Assembly (NCBI RefSeq): GCF_014268745.2
Contig: NZ_JABWRB020000001.1
Span: 1,674,001 to 1,738,000 of the forward strand
Direction of reading: 5' to 3'
Source of the DNA: Pseudomonas zanjanensis
Lineage (GTDB): Bacteria > Pseudomonadota > Gammaproteobacteria > Pseudomonadales > Pseudomonadaceae
DNA: 64,000 bases
The notes beneath the pieces are model-generated. The model saw only the letters and a list, made by a program, of their open reading frames with translations. It was not told where the DNA came from and did no database searches. Positions 44,341 through 54,357 of this stretch are shown here, piece after piece. A program made the translations under genes and the position numbers. Numbering within the stretch: position 1 is the stretch's first letter; the number at the start of each line of letters is the position of its first letter.

Positions 44341-46995
44341 CTATTTTTCATGCTGCAAAGCCCTTTTCAGGAACCCTGCTGTTCGACTCTCCCGGGACTT
44401 CGCCACACTCTTCGGAGCCCCACAAGCGACCACCTTTCCGCCCTGGGTTCCAGCGCCCGGGCCAATATCGATGACCCAGTCACTCTGCGCCACCACCCGC
44501 ATGTCATGTTCCACCACAACCACCGTATGGCCTTCATCCACCAGGCGATTCAACTGCACCAGCAAGCGGTCCACGTCCTGGGGATGCAGCCCGTTGGTGG
44601 GTTCGTCCAATACATATAACGTCGTGCCCCGGGCCTTGCGCTGCAGTTCCGTCGCCAGCTTGATCCGCTGGGCTTCGCCGCCGGACAGCTCCGTAGCCGG
44701 TTGGCCCAGGCGCAGGTAACCCAGTCCGATATCCTGCAGCACGTGTAACGAACGCCTGGCCGCCGCTTGCTCGGCAAACACCTCGAGCGCCTGGTTCACG
44801 GTCAGTTGCAAGACCTGGGAAATGTCCAGGCCCTGCCAGCGAACCTCGAGGGTCTGCGGGTTGTAGCGCGCGCCGTGGCAGGTGGGGCAGGGGGCGTACA
44901 CGCTGGGCATGAACAACAATTCGACGCTGACGAAACCTTCACCTTCGCAGGTCTCGCAGCGACCCTTGGCGACGTTGAAGGAGAAACGCCCGGCATCGAA
45001 CCCCAGCGCCTTTGCCTGCTCAGTGGCAGCGAACAATTTGCGCACGTGATCGAACAGCCCGGTGTAAGTGGCGAGGTTGGAGCGCGGGGTGCGGCCGATG
45101 GGTTTCTGGTCTACCTGGACCAGCCGCTTGACCGCGTCGAGCCCGGCGGTCACGCGCCCAGCGCTGGTTTGCACGGGTTCGTCTTCCAGGCTTTGCTCGT
45201 CGGGCTCGGCGTTGGGGCTGGCCTGGCCCAGGTGGGCGCCCACCAGATCCAGCAGGGCCTGGCTGACCAGGCTCGATTTGCCGGAGCCAGAGATACCGGT
45301 CACGGCGGTGAAGCAGCCCAACGGGAAGGCCGCGCTCAGGTTGTCGAGGTTGTTGCGGGTTATACCTTCCAGGCGCAGCCAATCCTTGGGGGCGCGCGGG
45401 CTGCGTGTCGTGGCGTGTTCTTCACTAAACAGGTAGGCGCGGGTGCGTGATTCGGTGACCTGGCCAAGGCCGGCCGGTGGGCCGCTGTAGAGGATTTTGC
45501 CACCTTGTTCGCCAGCGTCCGGGCCGACGTCGATGAGCCAGTCGGCACGGCGCATGGTGTCGAGGTCGTGTTCGACTACAAACACCGAATTGCCCGCTGC
45601 CTTGAGGCGTTGCAGGGCGCCAAACAGCGCTTCGCTGTCGGCCGGGTGCAGGCCGGCGGAGGGTTCGTCCAGCACGTAGATCACGCCGAACAGCTGGGAA
45701 TTGAGTTGGGTCGCCAGGCGCAGGCGTTGCAGTTCGCCGGACGAAAGCGTCGGCGTGCTGCGTTCCAGGGCGAGGTAGCCGAGGCCCAGGTCGATCAGGG
45801 TGGTGATCCGTTCCAGCAGCTCCGCGGCGATGCGTTGGGCGGCCAGGCGCTTTTCCAGGGAGAGGTTGGGTGTGTGGCGGGCGTCCGGTCCACCGGCGTG
45901 GGGGTTCTCGCCCCGGGCGGCGCGTTGTTCCCGGGCCTTTCGGGTTTGCTGGTGACTGAGGACATCCCCTGTTTCTTCGGCCTGTTCAAGGTAGTCAGGG
46001 GCCTGGACCCGCTTGAGCACCTCGGCCAGTTCGAGCAGGGACAGGTGCGACAGCTCGGCGATGTCCAGGCCGGCAAAGGTCACGGTTAGAGCTTGGCGCT
46101 TGAGGCGCTTGCCTTCGCACACGGGGCAGGGGCTGGCGCGCATGTATTGGGCCACGCGTTTGCGCATCTGGGCGCTTTGCGAATGCATGAAGGTGTGCAG
46201 CAGGTAGCGTCGGGCGCCGCTGAAGGTCCCTTGGTAGCTGGGTTCGAGCTTGCGCTTGAGTGCTTCGCGAGTTTGGGCCGGGGTCAGTCCCGCGTAGACG
46301 GGAACGGTCGGGGTTTCTTCGGTGAAAAGAATCCAGTCCCGTTGTTTTTTCGGCAGGTCGCGCCAGGGGATGTCGACGTCATAGCCCAGGGTCACGAGGA
46401 TGTCCCGCAGGTTCTGGCCTTGCCAGGCCATGGGCCAGGCGGCCACGGCGCGCTCGCGGATGGTCAGCGACGGGTCCGGCACCATGGAGGCTTCAGTCAC
46501 TTCATAGACTCGGCCCAGGCCGTGGCATTCCTGGCAAGCGCCTTGGGGCGTGTTGGGCGAGAAGTCCTCGGCATAGAGCATCGGTTGGTCGGCCGGATAG
46601 CTGCCAGCGCGGGAGTAGAGCATGCGGATCAGGCTCGACAGGGTGGTGACGCTGCCCACCGACGAGCGCGCGCTGGGTGTGCCGCGCTGTTGCTGCAAGG
46701 CAACGGCCGGGGGCAGGCCCTCGATGCTGTCCACGTCTGGCACGCCCACCTGGTCGATGAGGCGTCGCGCGTAGGGCGCGACGGATTCGAAATAACGACG
46801 TTGGGCCTCGGCATAGAGCGTGGAAAATGCGAGCGACGACTTGCCGGAACCCGACACTCCCGTGAACACCACCAGGGCATCACGGGGAATGTCCACGTCG
46901 ACGTTCTTGAGGTTGTGTTCTCGAGCACCGCGTACCCGGACGAAACCGGTGGTTTGAGGCAATGAAGATGCGGCGGGGCCGGAGCGTGGGGGCAT
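44341..46995 (-). CDS. UvrA-like ABC ATPase (UvrA2 class)
   Basis: 884-aa cytoplasmic protein with two ABC modules. N-terminal module: Walker [10 protein letters not shown] and signature [16 protein letters not shown]-terminal module: Walker [10 protein letters not shown], signature [15 protein letters not shown] and Walker [14 protein letters not shown]. Zinc-binding Cys pairs are seen ([35 protein letters not shown]). It is shorter than housekeeping UvrA (about 940 aa) and fits UvrA2, which lacks the UvrB-binding part. The ATG at 46995 is preferred because AAGGA lies 7 nt upstream; the frame is open further but without homology. UvrA2/DrrC-type proteins are linked to tolerance of DNA-binding drugs. 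No LexA box is seen in the divergent promoter region. Confidence 0.88.
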   Translation of the reverse strand: MPPRSGPAASSLPQTTGFVRVRGAREHNLKNVDVDIPRDALVVFTGVSGSGKSSLAFSTLYAEAQRRYFESVAPYARRLIDQVGVPDVDSIEGLPPAVALQQQRGTPSARSSVGSVTTLSSLIRMLYSRAGSYPADQPMLYAEDFSPNTPQGACQECHGLGRVYEVTEASMVPDPSLTIRERAVAAWPMAWQGQNLRDILVTLGYDVDIPWRDLPKKQRDWILFTEETPTVPVYAGLTPAQTREALKRKLEPSYQGTFSGARRYLLHTFMHSQSAQMRKRVAQYMRASPCPVCEGKRLKRQALTVTFAGLDIAELSHLSLLELAEVLKRVQAPDYLEQAEETGDVLSHQQTRKAREQRAARGENPHAGGPDARHTPNLSLEKRLAAQRIAAELLERITTLIDLGLGYLALERSTPTLSSGELQRLRLATQLNSQLFGVIYVLDEPSAGLHPADSEALFGALQRLKAAGNSVFVVEHDLDTMRRADWLIDVGPDAGEQGGKILYSGPPAGLGQVTESRTRAYLFSEEHATTRSPRAPKDWLRLEGITRNNLDNLSAAFPLGCFTAVTGISGSGKSSLVSQALLDLVGAHLGQASPNAEPDEQSLEDEPVQTSAGRVTAGLDAVKRLVQVDQKPIGRTPRSNLATYTGLFDHVRKLFAATEQAKALGFDAGRFSFNVAKGRCETCEGEGFVSVELLFMPSVYAPCPTCHGARYNPQTLEVRWQGLDISQVLQLTVNQALEVFAEQAAARRSLHVLQDIGLGYLRLGQPATELSGGEAQRIKLATELQRKARGTTLYVLDEPTNGLHPQDVDRLLVQLNRLVDEGHTVVVVEHDMRVVAQSDWVIDIGPGAGTQGGKVVACGAPKSVAKSRESRTAGFLKRALQHEK

Positions 46996-47189
46996 GGAGC
47001 GTTCCTTGTGGGCATCTGCTTGTCGCACTGGGGCGGTCAGGTGAGGCGGCGTTACGGGAAGAATGTAACCTGGATCACAGCGCTGACATTTATGCGACCG
47101 GGTTTGGCCATTCTCGTGCGATAAAAATTTACTCCGGACAAAAGAGATGAGAAAAGCTTCGCAGTTTTCCCCTGGATACGGACCTCCCC

Positions 47190-48668
47190 ATGTCTCGTTC
47201 AAAACTGCTCTCTCGATTATTTGTCGCGCTGCTGGTCGGCGCGGCGCTGTGGTATATGTGGATGCTTGCCAGTGCCAAGCTGGAGTGGGGCGGTGACGGC
47301 CCCGATCAGCAGCAAGTGGGCACCGTGAAGGATACCCGCTTGCGCGCGATGACCCAGTATTGCACGGGCGTGACGGTGACACCGCAGGGGACTTGGCTGG
47401 TGGCGCGGCTGGAGGAAGAGGCCCGAACGTTCGAGCCGTCCGCGGACGTCGTCAACCTGGATGCGGTGGTCTATGGCAAGCCCGCCGAGACTGAAGAATC
47501 GGAGGAGCCCAGCACCTTTTCCCGTTTGTTCTCTCGTGGGGAAACGGAAACTTCCTTCATTTCCCGCCTGGATGACAAGGGGCAGTTTCAGCTTGTGGCC
47601 CATGTCAGCGGCGCCGCTTGTCTTGTGGCCAGTCCCGATGGGACCAGTGTGTTCCTGCTCACGGGCCTGCGTCGACCTGAGACGGCGAATGCCCCGGAGC
47701 CCGATCAGACCGTGGTCTTTCGCAGCGACGATCAAGGCCAGCGCTGGACGTGGTTGACCCAGGGTTGGTTTCCCGAGGCCGATTCGTTGGCCTGGAGCCT
47801 GGTTCCCTATTTCCACGGCGCGAATGACGTCTGGGCCGTGGGCACGCCGGATGGGGTGGAGGAGGACGGCGATGAAGCAAAGCCGACTGCCGTTTCCACC
47901 GGCGTCTTTTACTCGGCTGATCGCGGTGCGCGCAGCTCGCCGATCATGGCTCCCGAGTCGCTGCTCGTATCTGCCGAATACGCCCATGGCAAACGCCCGG
48001 ACATCACTGACTGGCACACCAGCGAAGGCGCAAATGGGATCGTCCGGACCAGTGTCCTGCAATTGGACGCGCAGACGGCCTTTATCTGGGTCTCCCAACG
48101 CTTCTGGGGCAGCCACCCGGATGGCGTCAGTGACAACATCGCAGTTAACGTCACGACACGGGCGCGGCTGCTAGCCAAGGCTGGGCAGTGGCGGGTCGTG
48201 GAGGTGCAGCGTGCCGACAACCTGTTCGTGAACAAGGTGCTGCAGAACGACGCCGGGCGGGTGATGGGGCTGATTGACCAGGGCGACCACGGGCAAGCTG
48301 TTGTCGCCGAACTGGACACCGCCGCGCTGACCTGGACGCCCATGGGGGAATTGCCCAGCGTGTTTTCACCCCTGGCGTCGCAGACCCAGGTGCGTGGCGA
48401 TAATCTATGGATGGGACAAGACACCCTGCTGATCAACACCACCAGCGAGCACCATCCACCGCGCTGGCTCTATTGGTGGTCGGACGCGAACGTCTCTGCC
48501 AATGGGGTGTTCTATTCCAAGGATTGGGGCCGCTCCTGGCAACGCCTCGCCATCGGCGGTTACCTGGGTATCCTCGGTTTTCAACCGGCCCAGGACCGGG
48601 TGATCTGGGCCAACGGCAACTGGTACGACAGCAATGACGGCCGTGTCTATTCCTATGGCTTGCGCTGA
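47190..48668 (+). CDS. Membrane-anchored Asp-box (BNR) repeat protein, function unknown
   Basis: 492-aa protein. An N-terminal hydrophobic segment (LFVALLVGAALWYMWML, about 9-25) acts as signal or anchor, so the rest is probably periplasmic. At least three Asp-box-like repeats are seen: FRSDDQGQRWTW, FYSADRGARSS (degenerate) and FYSKDWGRSWQRL, as in beta-propeller sialidases and photosynthesis stability factors. No catalytic sialidase signature is visible, so a structural or binding propeller is more likely than an enzyme. Divergent from the uvrA-like gene (194-bp gap). A hairpin-forming repeat (48706-48733) follows 37 bp after the stop and may end the transcript. I do not recognise a named family. 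Confidence 0.7.
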   Translation: MSRSKLLSRLFVALLVGAALWYMWMLASAKLEWGGDGPDQQQVGTVKDTRLRAMTQYCTGVTVTPQGTWLVARLEEEARTFEPSADVVNLDAVVYGKPAETEESEEPSTFSRLFSRGETETSFISRLDDKGQFQLVAHVSGAACLVASPDGTSVFLLTGLRRPETANAPEPDQTVVFRSDDQGQRWTWLTQGWFPEADSLAWSLVPYFHGANDVWAVGTPDGVEEDGDEAKPTAVSTGVFYSADRGARSSPIMAPESLLVSAEYAHGKRPDITDWHTSEGANGIVRTSVLQLDAQTAFIWVSQRFWGSHPDGVSDNIAVNVTTRARLLAKAGQWRVVEVQRADNLFVNKVLQNDAGRVMGLIDQGDHGQAVVAELDTAALTWTPMGELPSVFSPLASQTQVRGDNLWMGQDTLLINTTSEHHPPRWLYWWSDANVSANGVFYSKDWGRSWQRLAIGGYLGILGFQPAQDRVIWANGNWYDSNDGRVYSYGLR

Positions 48669-48673
48669 ACCCA

Positions 48674-48793
48674 GACAGCCCCTGACACACGGCTGAACGG
48701 CTGTTGTGGCGAGGGAGCAAGCTCCCTCGCCACAAAAGCGGCCTTCATTTGCTGGACATTCGTGTCTGCTCACGGATTCGGCGTTTAGTTTTC
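48674..48793. repeat. Shortened single copy of the REPIN-array unit, upstream of nosR
   Basis: Flanks on both sides match the array unit at 56.7-58.5 kb: GACAGCCCCTGACACACGGC on the left and AAAGCGGCCTTCATTTGCTG on the right, continuing to GTTTAGTTTT. The REPIN inside is collapsed to a 28-bp hairpin (48706-48733) of GTGGCGAGGGAGC, a 2-nt loop and the reverse complement; the roughly 100-bp core is missing. Confidence 0.88.
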
Positions 48794-48798
48794 CCGAG

Positions 48799-48812
48799 TT
48801 GATTTCAATCAA
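48799..48812. promoter_or_regulatory. ANR/DNR (FNR-type) box upstream of nosR
   Basis: TTGATTTCAATCAA is a perfect match to TTGAT-N4-ATCAA. It lies 64 bp upstream of the nosR start, which leaves room for a promoter with the box centred near -41. It implies induction under low oxygen (ANR) and/or by NO (DNR). Confidence 0.88.
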
Positions 48813-48876
48813 GGGCCCAAGCCACGGGCGGGCCCCACAATGATCGCCAAGATCCTGTCTTCAAGCCCTGGCGCTC

Positions 48877-51045
48877 ATGACCCGTCCCTCTGTGATGTTG
48901 CACCTATCCCGCTCCTGGCTCCCCGGGCTGTTCGTTCTACTGCTGATGTTCGCTGGAATCGTCCAGGCCAAGGACTACGGTGACCTCCCGCAACAACGCA
49001 TCCACCACGTCCTGGGCTCGGTCGATTCGATCTCCGAACCCGACGGTCCCTTCAAGGTTCGCAAGCTGTCCGCCGCTGGCAAGGTCGCGGGCTACGTGTT
49101 CCAGAGCCTGGATGTGGTGGACATTCCGGCGTATTCCGGCAAGCCGATCAACGTCCAGGTCATTCTCGATCCTGCCGGGGTGATTCTCGACGCCTATGTG
49201 CTTGAACACCACGAACCGATCCTGCTGATCGGCATCGCCGAAGAAAAACTCCACGGCTTCAGCGCGCGCTACAGCGGCATCAAGGTCAACCAGCGAGTGG
49301 TGGTAGGGCATTCCAGCGACCCGAATGCGGTGACGGTCGATGCGATCGCCGGCGCCACGGTGACCGCCATGGTGGTCAACGAAGTGATCATGCGCGCCGC
49401 CCACGATGTCGCGGTGTCCCTCGGCCTGGTCAAGGGCGATGCGGGATTGGCCGTGGCACCGGCGCGGGTGCGCGCGGATATCTACGAGGCTGCCGACTGG
49501 AAGACCTTGACCGGCAACGGCGCGGTCCGTCGCCTGCACCTGACCCGTGGCCAGGTCGATGCGTCCTTCAAGGGCACCGAAGCCGAACAGGTCGAGACCG
49601 CCAGCGGCGAGCAGGTGAACGACACCTTCATCGACCTCTACGCCACCCACCTCAACCCACCCACCATTGGCCGAAACCTGCTGGGCGAGGCGCAATACCG
49701 CACGCTGATGGCCGAGCTCAAGCCGGGCGAACAAGCCATTGCAGTGATGGGCAGCGGTCGTTATTCCTTCAAGGGCTCGGGTTACGTACGCGGCGGCATT
49801 TTCGACCGGGTGCAGTTGCGTCAGTCCGGCGACACCATCAGTTTTCGCGACCTGGATTTCCAGCGCCTGAATGATGTGGCCCTTGATGACATGCCGGACT
49901 TCGATGAAATGGCGATTTTCATCATCCGTGCCGCCCACCGTTTCGACCCCGGCTCGCCCTGGAACCTGGAGCTGCTGGTGCGCCGCCAGACCGGTCCGGT
50001 CAGCGGCACCTTCAGCAGTTTCGAGCTGGCCTATCAACTGCCCGAACCCTACCTGGAACGGCCATTGCCCACCGCCGAGCAACTGGCGGCCGCCGAAGAA
50101 GCCAGCCGGCCAATGTGGTTGACACTCTGGTACCAGAAAAGCGTGGAGATTTCGGCGTTGGGTGCGGCGTTGCTGGTCCTCACCGCGATCCTGTTTTTCC
50201 AGGATTCACTGGCCCGGCGGCCCACGTTGTTGCACTGGGTACGTCGCGGTTACCTGGTATTCACCGTGGTGTTCCTGGGCGGCTTTGCGCTGGCGCAGTT
50301 GTCAGTGGTCAACGTGCTGACCTTCGTCCACGCCCTGTTCGAAGGCTTTCGCTGGGAACTGTTCCTCACCGATCCGCTGATCTTCATCCTCTGGGTGTTT
50401 ACCGCCGGCAGCATTCTGTTGTGGGGACGCGGGGTGTTCTGCGGCTGGCTGTGTCCGTTCGGCGCGTTGCAGGAGCTGATCAACGAACTGGCGCGCAAGC
50501 TCAAGGTGCCCCAATACGAGCTGCCGTTCGCCGTGCATGAGCGGCTGTGGGCGATCAAGTACATCATTTTGCTGGTGCTGTTCGGCGTCTCGCTGGAGTC
50601 GATGTCCAGCGCCGAACGGCTGGCCGAAGTAGAGCCGTTCAAGACCGCCATCACCCTCAAGTTCGACCGCCAGTGGTGGTTCGTGGCATACGCAGCGGGC
50701 CTGCTGGTGATCAATGTCTTTACCCGCAAAGTCTATTGCCGCTACGTCTGCCCGCTGGGCGCCGCCTTGGCGATGCCGACCCGCCTGCGCTTGTTCGACT
50801 GGCTCAAGCGCCGCAAGGAATGTGGCAACCCCTGCCAACTGTGCGCCAAGGAATGCGAGATCCAGGCGATCCATCCCGATGGTCGGATCAACGCCAACGA
50901 ATGCCACTACTGCCTCGACTGCCAGATGACCTGGCACAACGAAAACAAATGCCCGCCGCTGATCAACAAGCGCAAGAAGCGCGGCAAGGCGGCCGTGACC
51001 GATGCGCAACTGATTCCCGTGGTGCAGGTGAACCCGGCGCCTTGA
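48877..51045 (+). CDS. nosR: NosR, membrane flavoprotein / Fe-S regulator of N2O respiration
   Basis: 722-aa membrane protein that supplies electrons to, and is needed for expression and activity of, N2O reductase. It has a signal peptide (LPGLFVLLLMFAGIVQA), a periplasmic FMN-binding domain with the flavinylation motif AIAGATVTAM (about 160-172), several membrane helices (about 425-640), a CxxxCP cluster in GVFCGWLCPFG and in RYVCPLGAA, and a C-terminal pair of 4Fe-4S motifs (CGNPCQLCAKEC, CHYCLDCQ). Length is normal. A second ATG six codons in (48895) is an alternative start. First gene of the nos operon, 53 bp before nosZ. Confidence 0.97.
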   Translation: MTRPSVMLHLSRSWLPGLFVLLLMFAGIVQAKDYGDLPQQRIHHVLGSVDSISEPDGPFKVRKLSAAGKVAGYVFQSLDVVDIPAYSGKPINVQVILDPAGVILDAYVLEHHEPILLIGIAEEKLHGFSARYSGIKVNQRVVVGHSSDPNAVTVDAIAGATVTAMVVNEVIMRAAHDVAVSLGLVKGDAGLAVAPARVRADIYEAADWKTLTGNGAVRRLHLTRGQVDASFKGTEAEQVETASGEQVNDTFIDLYATHLNPPTIGRNLLGEAQYRTLMAELKPGEQAIAVMGSGRYSFKGSGYVRGGIFDRVQLRQSGDTISFRDLDFQRLNDVALDDMPDFDEMAIFIIRAAHRFDPGSPWNLELLVRRQTGPVSGTFSSFELAYQLPEPYLERPLPTAEQLAAAEEASRPMWLTLWYQKSVEISALGAALLVLTAILFFQDSLARRPTLLHWVRRGYLVFTVVFLGGFALAQLSVVNVLTFVHALFEGFRWELFLTDPLIFILWVFTAGSILLWGRGVFCGWLCPFGALQELINELARKLKVPQYELPFAVHERLWAIKYIILLVLFGVSLESMSSAERLAEVEPFKTAITLKFDRQWWFVAYAAGLLVINVFTRKVYCRYVCPLGAALAMPTRLRLFDWLKRRKECGNPCQLCAKECEIQAIHPDGRINANECHYCLDCQMTWHNENKCPPLINKRKKRGKAAVTDAQLIPVVQVNPAP

Positions 51046-51098
51046 GGCACCCCAATGGCCTGTCCCTTGACCGTTTCATTCTTCATGGAGCACACAGC

Positions 51099-53018
51099 AT
51101 GAGCGACAAAAAAGACCAAGTCCCTGGCGCGGTGGAAGCGCCCCGGGGTGTCAGCCGGCGCAGTTTTCTCGGCACCGGTGCGGTGACGGGCGCGGTGCTG
51201 GCCGGCGCCACGGCGCTGGGCGCCGGGACGTTCACCCGCGAGTCCTGGGCAGCGGCGGCCAAGGAAGCCAAGTCCAAGATCCACGTCGGGCCCGGTGAGT
51301 TGGACGAATACTACGGGTTCTGGAGCGGCGGCCACCAAGGCGAGGTGCGGGTGCTGGGTGTGCCGTCGATGCGCGAGCTGATGCGCATCCCGGTGTTCAA
51401 CGTCGATTCGGCCACCGGTTGGGGGCTGACCAACGAGAGCAAGCGCATCCTCGGTGACAGCGCCAAATACCAGAACGGCGACTGCCACCACCCGCACATC
51501 TCCATGACCGACGGCAAGTACGACGGCAAATACCTGTTCATCAATGACAAGGCCAACTCCCGGGTCGCGCGCATTCGCCTGGACATCATGAAGTGCGACA
51601 AGATCCTCACCGTGCCCAACGTCCAGGCCATCCACGGCTTGCGCCTGCAGAAGGTGCCGTACACCAAGTACGTGTTCGCCAACGCCGAGTTCGTGATCCC
51701 GCACCCCAACGACGGCCATACTTTCGACCTGCAGGACAAAAACAGCTTCACGATGTTCAACGCCATCGATGCCGAAAAAATGGAGATGGCCTTCCAGGTA
51801 ATCGTCGACGGCAACCTGGACAACTCCGACGCCGACTACACCGGCAAATACGCCGCCAGCACCTGCTACAACTCCGAGAAAGCCTACGACCTGGGCGGCA
51901 TGATGCGCAACGAGCGCGACTGGGTGGTGGTGTTCAACATCCCGCGGATCGAGGCAGCGATCAAGGCCGGCAAGTTCATCACCCTGGACGGTTCCAAGGT
52001 GCCGGTGGTCGATGGCCGCAAGACCGACGGCAAGGACTCCGAGTTCACTCGCTACATTCCGGTGCCGAAGAACCCCCACGGGCTCAATACCTCGTCGGAC
52101 GGCAAGTACTTCATCGCCAACGGCAAGCTGTCGCCCACGGTCTCGATGATCGCCATCGACCGCCTGGATGATTTGTTCAACGACCGTTACAAGGACCCGC
52201 GCGAAGTGATCGTCGCCGAGCCCGAACTGGGGCTTGGGCCGCTGCACACCACGTTCGACGGGCGCGGCAACGCGTACACGACCTTGTTCATCGACAGCCA
52301 GGTGGTGAAGTGGAACATGGACGAGGCCATCCGCGCCTACAAGGGTGAGAAGGTCAACTACATCAAGCAGAAACTCGACGTCCAGTACCAGCCGGGCCAC
52401 AACCATGCGTCCCTCACCGAAACCAGCGAGGCGGACGGCAAGTGGCTGGTGGTGTTATGCAAATTCTCCAAGGACCGCTTCCTGCCCACCGGCCCATTGC
52501 ACCCGGAGAACGATCAGTTGATCGACATTTCCGGTGAAGAGATGAAGCTGGTGCACGACGGCCCGGCCTTCGCCGAACCCCATGACTGCATTCTCGCGCG
52601 GCGCGACCAGATCAAGACCCAGAAAATCTGGAACCGCAACGATCCGTTCTTCGCCGACACCGTGGCCCTCGCGAAGAAGGACGGCATCAACCTCGAAACC
52701 GACAACAAGGTCATCCGCGACGGCAATAAGGTACGGGTGTACATGACGTCGATGGCGCCGGCCTATGGCCTGACGGAGTTCACCGTCAAGCAAGGCAACG
52801 AGGTGACCGTGACCATCACCAACATCGACCAGATCGAAGACGTGTCCCACGGTTTTGTCATGACCAACCACGGCGCCAGCATGGAGATCAGCCCGCAACA
52901 GACCTCATCCATCACCTTCACCGCCGACAAGGCCGGCTTGCATTGGTACTACTGCAGTTGGTTCTGCCACGCCCTGCACATGGAAATGGTCGGCCGCATG
53001 CTGGTTGAGAAAGCCTGA
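51099..53018 (+). CDS. nosZ: Nitrous-oxide reductase NosZ (clade I)
   Basis: 639-aa periplasmic copper enzyme reducing N2O to N2. The ATG at 51099 follows GGAG by 8 nt; the frame is open upstream but only as a shadow of nosR. A Tat signal (VSRRSFLGTGAVTGAVLAG) marks it as clade I. The seven-bladed propeller carries CuZ histidines (CHHPHIS near residue 130, HGLNTSSDGKY, GHNH, EPHD). The C-terminal cupredoxin domain has the CuA motif CSWFCHALHMEM. All key ligands look intact. The gene lies between nosR and nosD in the usual order. Confidence 0.98.
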   Translation: MSDKKDQVPGAVEAPRGVSRRSFLGTGAVTGAVLAGATALGAGTFTRESWAAAAKEAKSKIHVGPGELDEYYGFWSGGHQGEVRVLGVPSMRELMRIPVFNVDSATGWGLTNESKRILGDSAKYQNGDCHHPHISMTDGKYDGKYLFINDKANSRVARIRLDIMKCDKILTVPNVQAIHGLRLQKVPYTKYVFANAEFVIPHPNDGHTFDLQDKNSFTMFNAIDAEKMEMAFQVIVDGNLDNSDADYTGKYAASTCYNSEKAYDLGGMMRNERDWVVVFNIPRIEAAIKAGKFITLDGSKVPVVDGRKTDGKDSEFTRYIPVPKNPHGLNTSSDGKYFIANGKLSPTVSMIAIDRLDDLFNDRYKDPREVIVAEPELGLGPLHTTFDGRGNAYTTLFIDSQVVKWNMDEAIRAYKGEKVNYIKQKLDVQYQPGHNHASLTETSEADGKWLVVLCKFSKDRFLPTGPLHPENDQLIDISGEEMKLVHDGPAFAEPHDCILARRDQIKTQKIWNRNDPFFADTVALAKKDGINLETDNKVIRDGNKVRVYMTSMAPAYGLTEFTVKQGNEVTVTITNIDQIEDVSHGFVMTNHGASMEISPQQTSSITFTADKAGLHWYYCSWFCHALHMEMVGRMLVEKA

Positions 53019-53028
53019 GTCATTCATC

Positions 53029-53035
53029 AAGGAGA
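53029..53035 (+). promoter_or_regulatory. Ribosome binding site deciding the nosD start
   Basis: AAGGAGA lies 8 nt before ATG at 53044. It supports that start over an ATG at 53005, which overlaps nosZ. Confidence 0.7.
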
Positions 53036-53043
53036 CAGGCGCA

Positions 53044-54357
53044 ATGACCGGGAAAACGCAGCATGCAAACGTTCGTCGACCGGTCATTGCCCTGGTGTCC
53101 TGCCTGCTGTCGGGCGGTGCGTTCGGCGCGCCGCAACCGATTATGAATCTGCCTTTGCAGGCTGAGGGCGAGCAGCATTGGCGCCTACCTGCGGGGCACT
53201 ATCAAGGCTCGTTCAGTATCGATCAGCCGATGACGCTCACTTGCGCGCCAGAGGCGGTATTCGAGGCGCAAGGCGAGGGCAATGGCTTGATCATTCGCGC
53301 GCCGAACGTGCAGGTCCAGGGCTGCACCTTCCTGGACTGGGGCCACGACCTCACGGCCATGAACGCCGCCGTGTTCATCCAGCCCGGGGCAACAGGCGCC
53401 GTGGTGCGCGGCAATCGGATGCAAGGCCAGGGCTTCGGTATCTGGGTCGATGGCACGCGGGACGTCAGCCTGATCGACAACCGCATCCAGGGCGACCCCA
53501 GCCTGCGCTCCCAGGACCGAGGCAACGGCATCCATTTGTATGCGGTGCACGGCGCCCGGGTCATCGGTAATCAGGTGCGCGAAACCCGTGACGGCATCTA
53601 CATCGACACCTCCAACGGCAACCTGCTCCAGGGCAACACGCTGGAGGATTTGCGCTACGGCGTGCATTACATGTTCGCCAACGATAATCGCCTGCTGGAC
53701 AACGTCACCCGGCGCACCCGCACCGGCTATGCGTTGATGCAAAGCCGCCAGCTGACGGTGATCGGCAATCGCTCCGAACAGGACCAGAACTACGGGATCC
53801 TGATGAACTACATCACTTATTCGACCCTGCGCGACAACTTCGTCAGCGACGTGCGCGACGGGTCCACCGGCGACACCATGATCAGCGGCGCCGAGGGCAA
53901 GGCCCTGTTCATCTACAACTCGTTGTTCAACCGCATCGAAGGCAACCATTTCGAGCGCAGCGCCGTGGGCATCCACCTGACGGCCGGCTCGGAGGACAAC
54001 CGCATCGCCGGCAATGCCTTCGTCCACAACCAGCGCCAGGTCAAATACGTGGCCACGCGGTTGCAGGAATGGTCGGCGGACGGGCGCGGCAATTATTGGA
54101 GCGATTACCTGGGGTGGGATCGCAACGGCGACGGCCTGGGCGATGTGGCCTATGAACCCAACGACAACGTCGATCGCCTGCTGTGGCTGTATCCCCAGGT
54201 GCGGTTGTTGATGAACAGTCCGGGGATCGAGCTGCTGCGCTGGGTGCAGCGGGCGTTCCCGGTGATGAAATCTCCCGGGGTGATGGACAGCCATCCGCTG
54301 ATGGAAACCCCTGTCCAGCCCCCATCACGCAACAGTGCCCAGGAGAACGCGTCTTGA
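53044..54357 (+). CDS. nosD: NosD, periplasmic copper-processing protein
   Basis: 437-aa parallel beta-helix (CASH/NosD repeat) protein needed with NosF and NosY to build the CuZ site of NosZ. A signal peptide ([18 protein letters not shown]) is followed by many 20-25-residue turns with GNxxxG-type motifs ([44 protein letters not shown]). It overlaps nosF by TTGA, so translation is coupled. Confidence 0.95.
   Translation: MTGKTQHANVRRPVIALVSCLLSGGAFGAPQPIMNLPLQAEGEQHWRLPAGHYQGSFSIDQPMTLTCAPEAVFEAQGEGNGLIIRAPNVQVQGCTFLDWGHDLTAMNAAVFIQPGATGAVVRGNRMQGQGFGIWVDGTRDVSLIDNRIQGDPSLRSQDRGNGIHLYAVHGARVIGNQVRETRDGIYIDTSNGNLLQGNTLEDLRYGVHYMFANDNRLLDNVTRRTRTGYALMQSRQLTVIGNRSEQDQNYGILMNYITYSTLRDNFVSDVRDGSTGDTMISGAEGKALFIYNSLFNRIEGNHFERSAVGIHLTAGSEDNRIAGNAFVHNQRQVKYVATRLQEWSADGRGNYWSDYLGWDRNGDGLGDVAYEPNDNVDRLLWLYPQVRLLMNSPGIELLRWVQRAFPVMKSPGVMDSHPLMETPVQPPSRNSAQENAS

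Noticed and set aside
47070..47080. LexA-box-like CTGGATCACAG upstream of the uvrA-like gene
   Set aside because: It lacks the CTGT-N8-ACAG spacing, so SOS control is not supported.
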